Below, piece after piece: positions 5,241 through 5,940 of a stretch of DNA of 5,940 bases. The position numbers were made by a program, and so were the translations under genes. Where the stretch lies: contig JAHDYN010000134.1 of the NCBI GenBank assembly GCA_023383735.1, positions 1 to 5,940 on the forward strand, written 5' to 3'. Source of the DNA: Gammaproteobacteria bacterium. GTDB lineage: Bacteria > Pseudomonadota > Gammaproteobacteria > Steroidobacterales > GCA-2729495. The notes below the pieces were generated by a model. That model did no database searches, had not been told where the DNA came from, and saw only the letters and a program-made list of their open reading frames with translations. Within the stretch, counting starts at the first letter, position 1. The number at the start of each line of letters is the position of its first letter.

Positions 5241-5940
5241 ATGACGAACAGCAAAAGCCTGACCTACAAAGATGCCGGTGTCGATATCGATGCCGGCGAC
5301 GAACTCGTCGAGCGCATCAAGCCCCTGGCGAAATCCACCCACCGCCCCGGTGTCCTTGGCGGCCTTGGTGGCTTTGGCGGCCTGTTCGAGATCGACCTGG
5401 CGCGCTGGCCGCGGCCGGTCCTCGTATCAGGCACCGATGGCGTCGGCACCAAGCTCAAGCTGGCCATCGACCTCGACCGCTACGACACCGTCGGCATCGA
5501 CCTCGTCGCCATGTGCGTCAACGACGTCATCGTGCAGGGTGCCGAACCGCTGTTTTTCCTCGACTACTACGCCTCCGGCCAGCTGTCCGTGCCGATCGCC
5601 GAGGCCGTGATCAGCGGCATCGCCGAAGGCTGCCGGCAGTCGGGGGCCGCGCTGCTGGGCGGTGAGACCGCCGAGCTGCCCGGCATGTATGCCGGCAAGG
5701 ACTTCGACCTGGCCGGTTTCTGTGTGGCAATCGTCAACCGCGACCAGCTCATCGATGCCTCGCAGGTGGCAGCCGGTGACGTGCTGCTCGGCCTCGCCTC
5801 CTCCGGCCCGCACTCCAACGGCTACTCGCTGATCCGGCGGGTGCTGGAAGAGAGCGAGCGCAAGGCCGACTCGGCCTGGGAAAACACCACCCTGGGTGAG
5901 GCCCTGCTCACGCCCACGCGCATCTACGTCCGTCCGCTGC
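5241..5940 (+). CDS. purM: Phosphoribosylformylglycinamidine cyclo-ligase (AIR synthetase), 3'-truncated by window edge
   Basis: PurM uses ATP to close the imidazole ring of formylglycinamidine ribonucleotide, giving aminoimidazole ribonucleotide in de novo purine synthesis; it acts as a cytoplasmic dimer. The frame opens with ATG at 5241 and runs off the right edge after 233 complete codons, about two-thirds of the usual 345 residues. The N-terminus SLTYKDAGVDIDAGDELV (6-23) is the standard PurM opening. GGLGGFGGLFE (40-50), GTDGVGTKLKLA (64-75), GIDLVAMCVNDV (85-96) and QGAEPLFFLDYYA (99-111) follow. GGETAELPGMY (140-150) and SSGPHSNGYSL (187-197) are the nucleotide-binding and catalytic signatures of the PurM/AIR synthase superfamily. 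All visible signatures are intact. In related bacteria purN usually follows purM, which would lie outside this window. The gene is divergent from the DUF2066 operon across 39 nt. Confidence 0.97.
   Translation, partial: MTNSKSLTYKDAGVDIDAGDELVERIKPLAKSTHRPGVLGGLGGFGGLFEIDLARWPRPVLVSGTDGVGTKLKLAIDLDRYDTVGIDLVAMCVNDVIVQGAEPLFFLDYYASGQLSVPIAEAVISGIAEGCRQSGAALLGGETAELPGMYAGKDFDLAGFCVAIVNRDQLIDASQVAAGDVLLGLASSGPHSNGYSLIRRVLEESERKADSAWENTTLGEALLTPTRIYVRPL

Noticed and set aside
5341..5390. Glycine-codon repeat (ggc ctt ggt ggc ttt ggc ggc) as a DNA repeat
   Set aside because: It encodes the conserved GGLGGFGG segment of PurM and is explained by the protein.

Overview
This is a gene-dense, high-GC stretch of bacterial chromosome carrying eight genes. 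All eight belong to recognisable families. The combination of Hda (a DnaA regulator restricted largely to proteobacteria), a DUF2066 protein and a bacterial-type prolyl-tRNA synthetase with an inserted editing domain points to a Gammaproteobacterium. From memory, the set wrbA / hda / DUF2066 / purM, with proS not far away, is also clustered in Pseudomonas, so this looks like a conserved chromosomal core and not an accessory island. I see no mobile element, tRNA, rRNA, CRISPR array or phage gene.

Layout from left to right. (1) The 3' three-quarters of proS runs off the left edge on the + strand. It is followed after a few bases by a small exported lytic transglycosylase on the same strand. (2) acyP (acylphosphatase) is on the - strand, convergent with the transglycosylase and divergent from wrbA (+, flavodoxin-like quinone reductase). 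(3) A compact three-gene - strand operon reads, in transcription order, DUF2066 protein, then a CDP-alcohol phosphatidyltransferase (PgsA-like), then hda, with exactly 5 nt between successive genes. Its hda end is only 3 nt from the end of wrbA. (4) purM (+) diverges from the operon across a 39-nt gap and runs off the right edge.

Functionally the window mixes housekeeping roles: tRNA charging and editing, cell-wall turnover, acyl-phosphate hydrolysis, two-electron quinone reduction, anionic phospholipid synthesis, replication-initiation control and purine synthesis. The most suggestive pairing is the PgsA-like enzyme with Hda. Acidic phospholipids and Hda are both known regulators of the DnaA nucleotide state, and here the two genes appear to be translationally linked.

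The most interesting non-coding signal is a near-palindromic -10 element (CTATTATAG) in the purM/DUF2066 gap. It could serve both directions, and on the DUF2066 side it lies so close to the ATG that the transcript would be almost leaderless. I did not find a convincing undescribed system. The findings are second-look items in an otherwise ordinary region.
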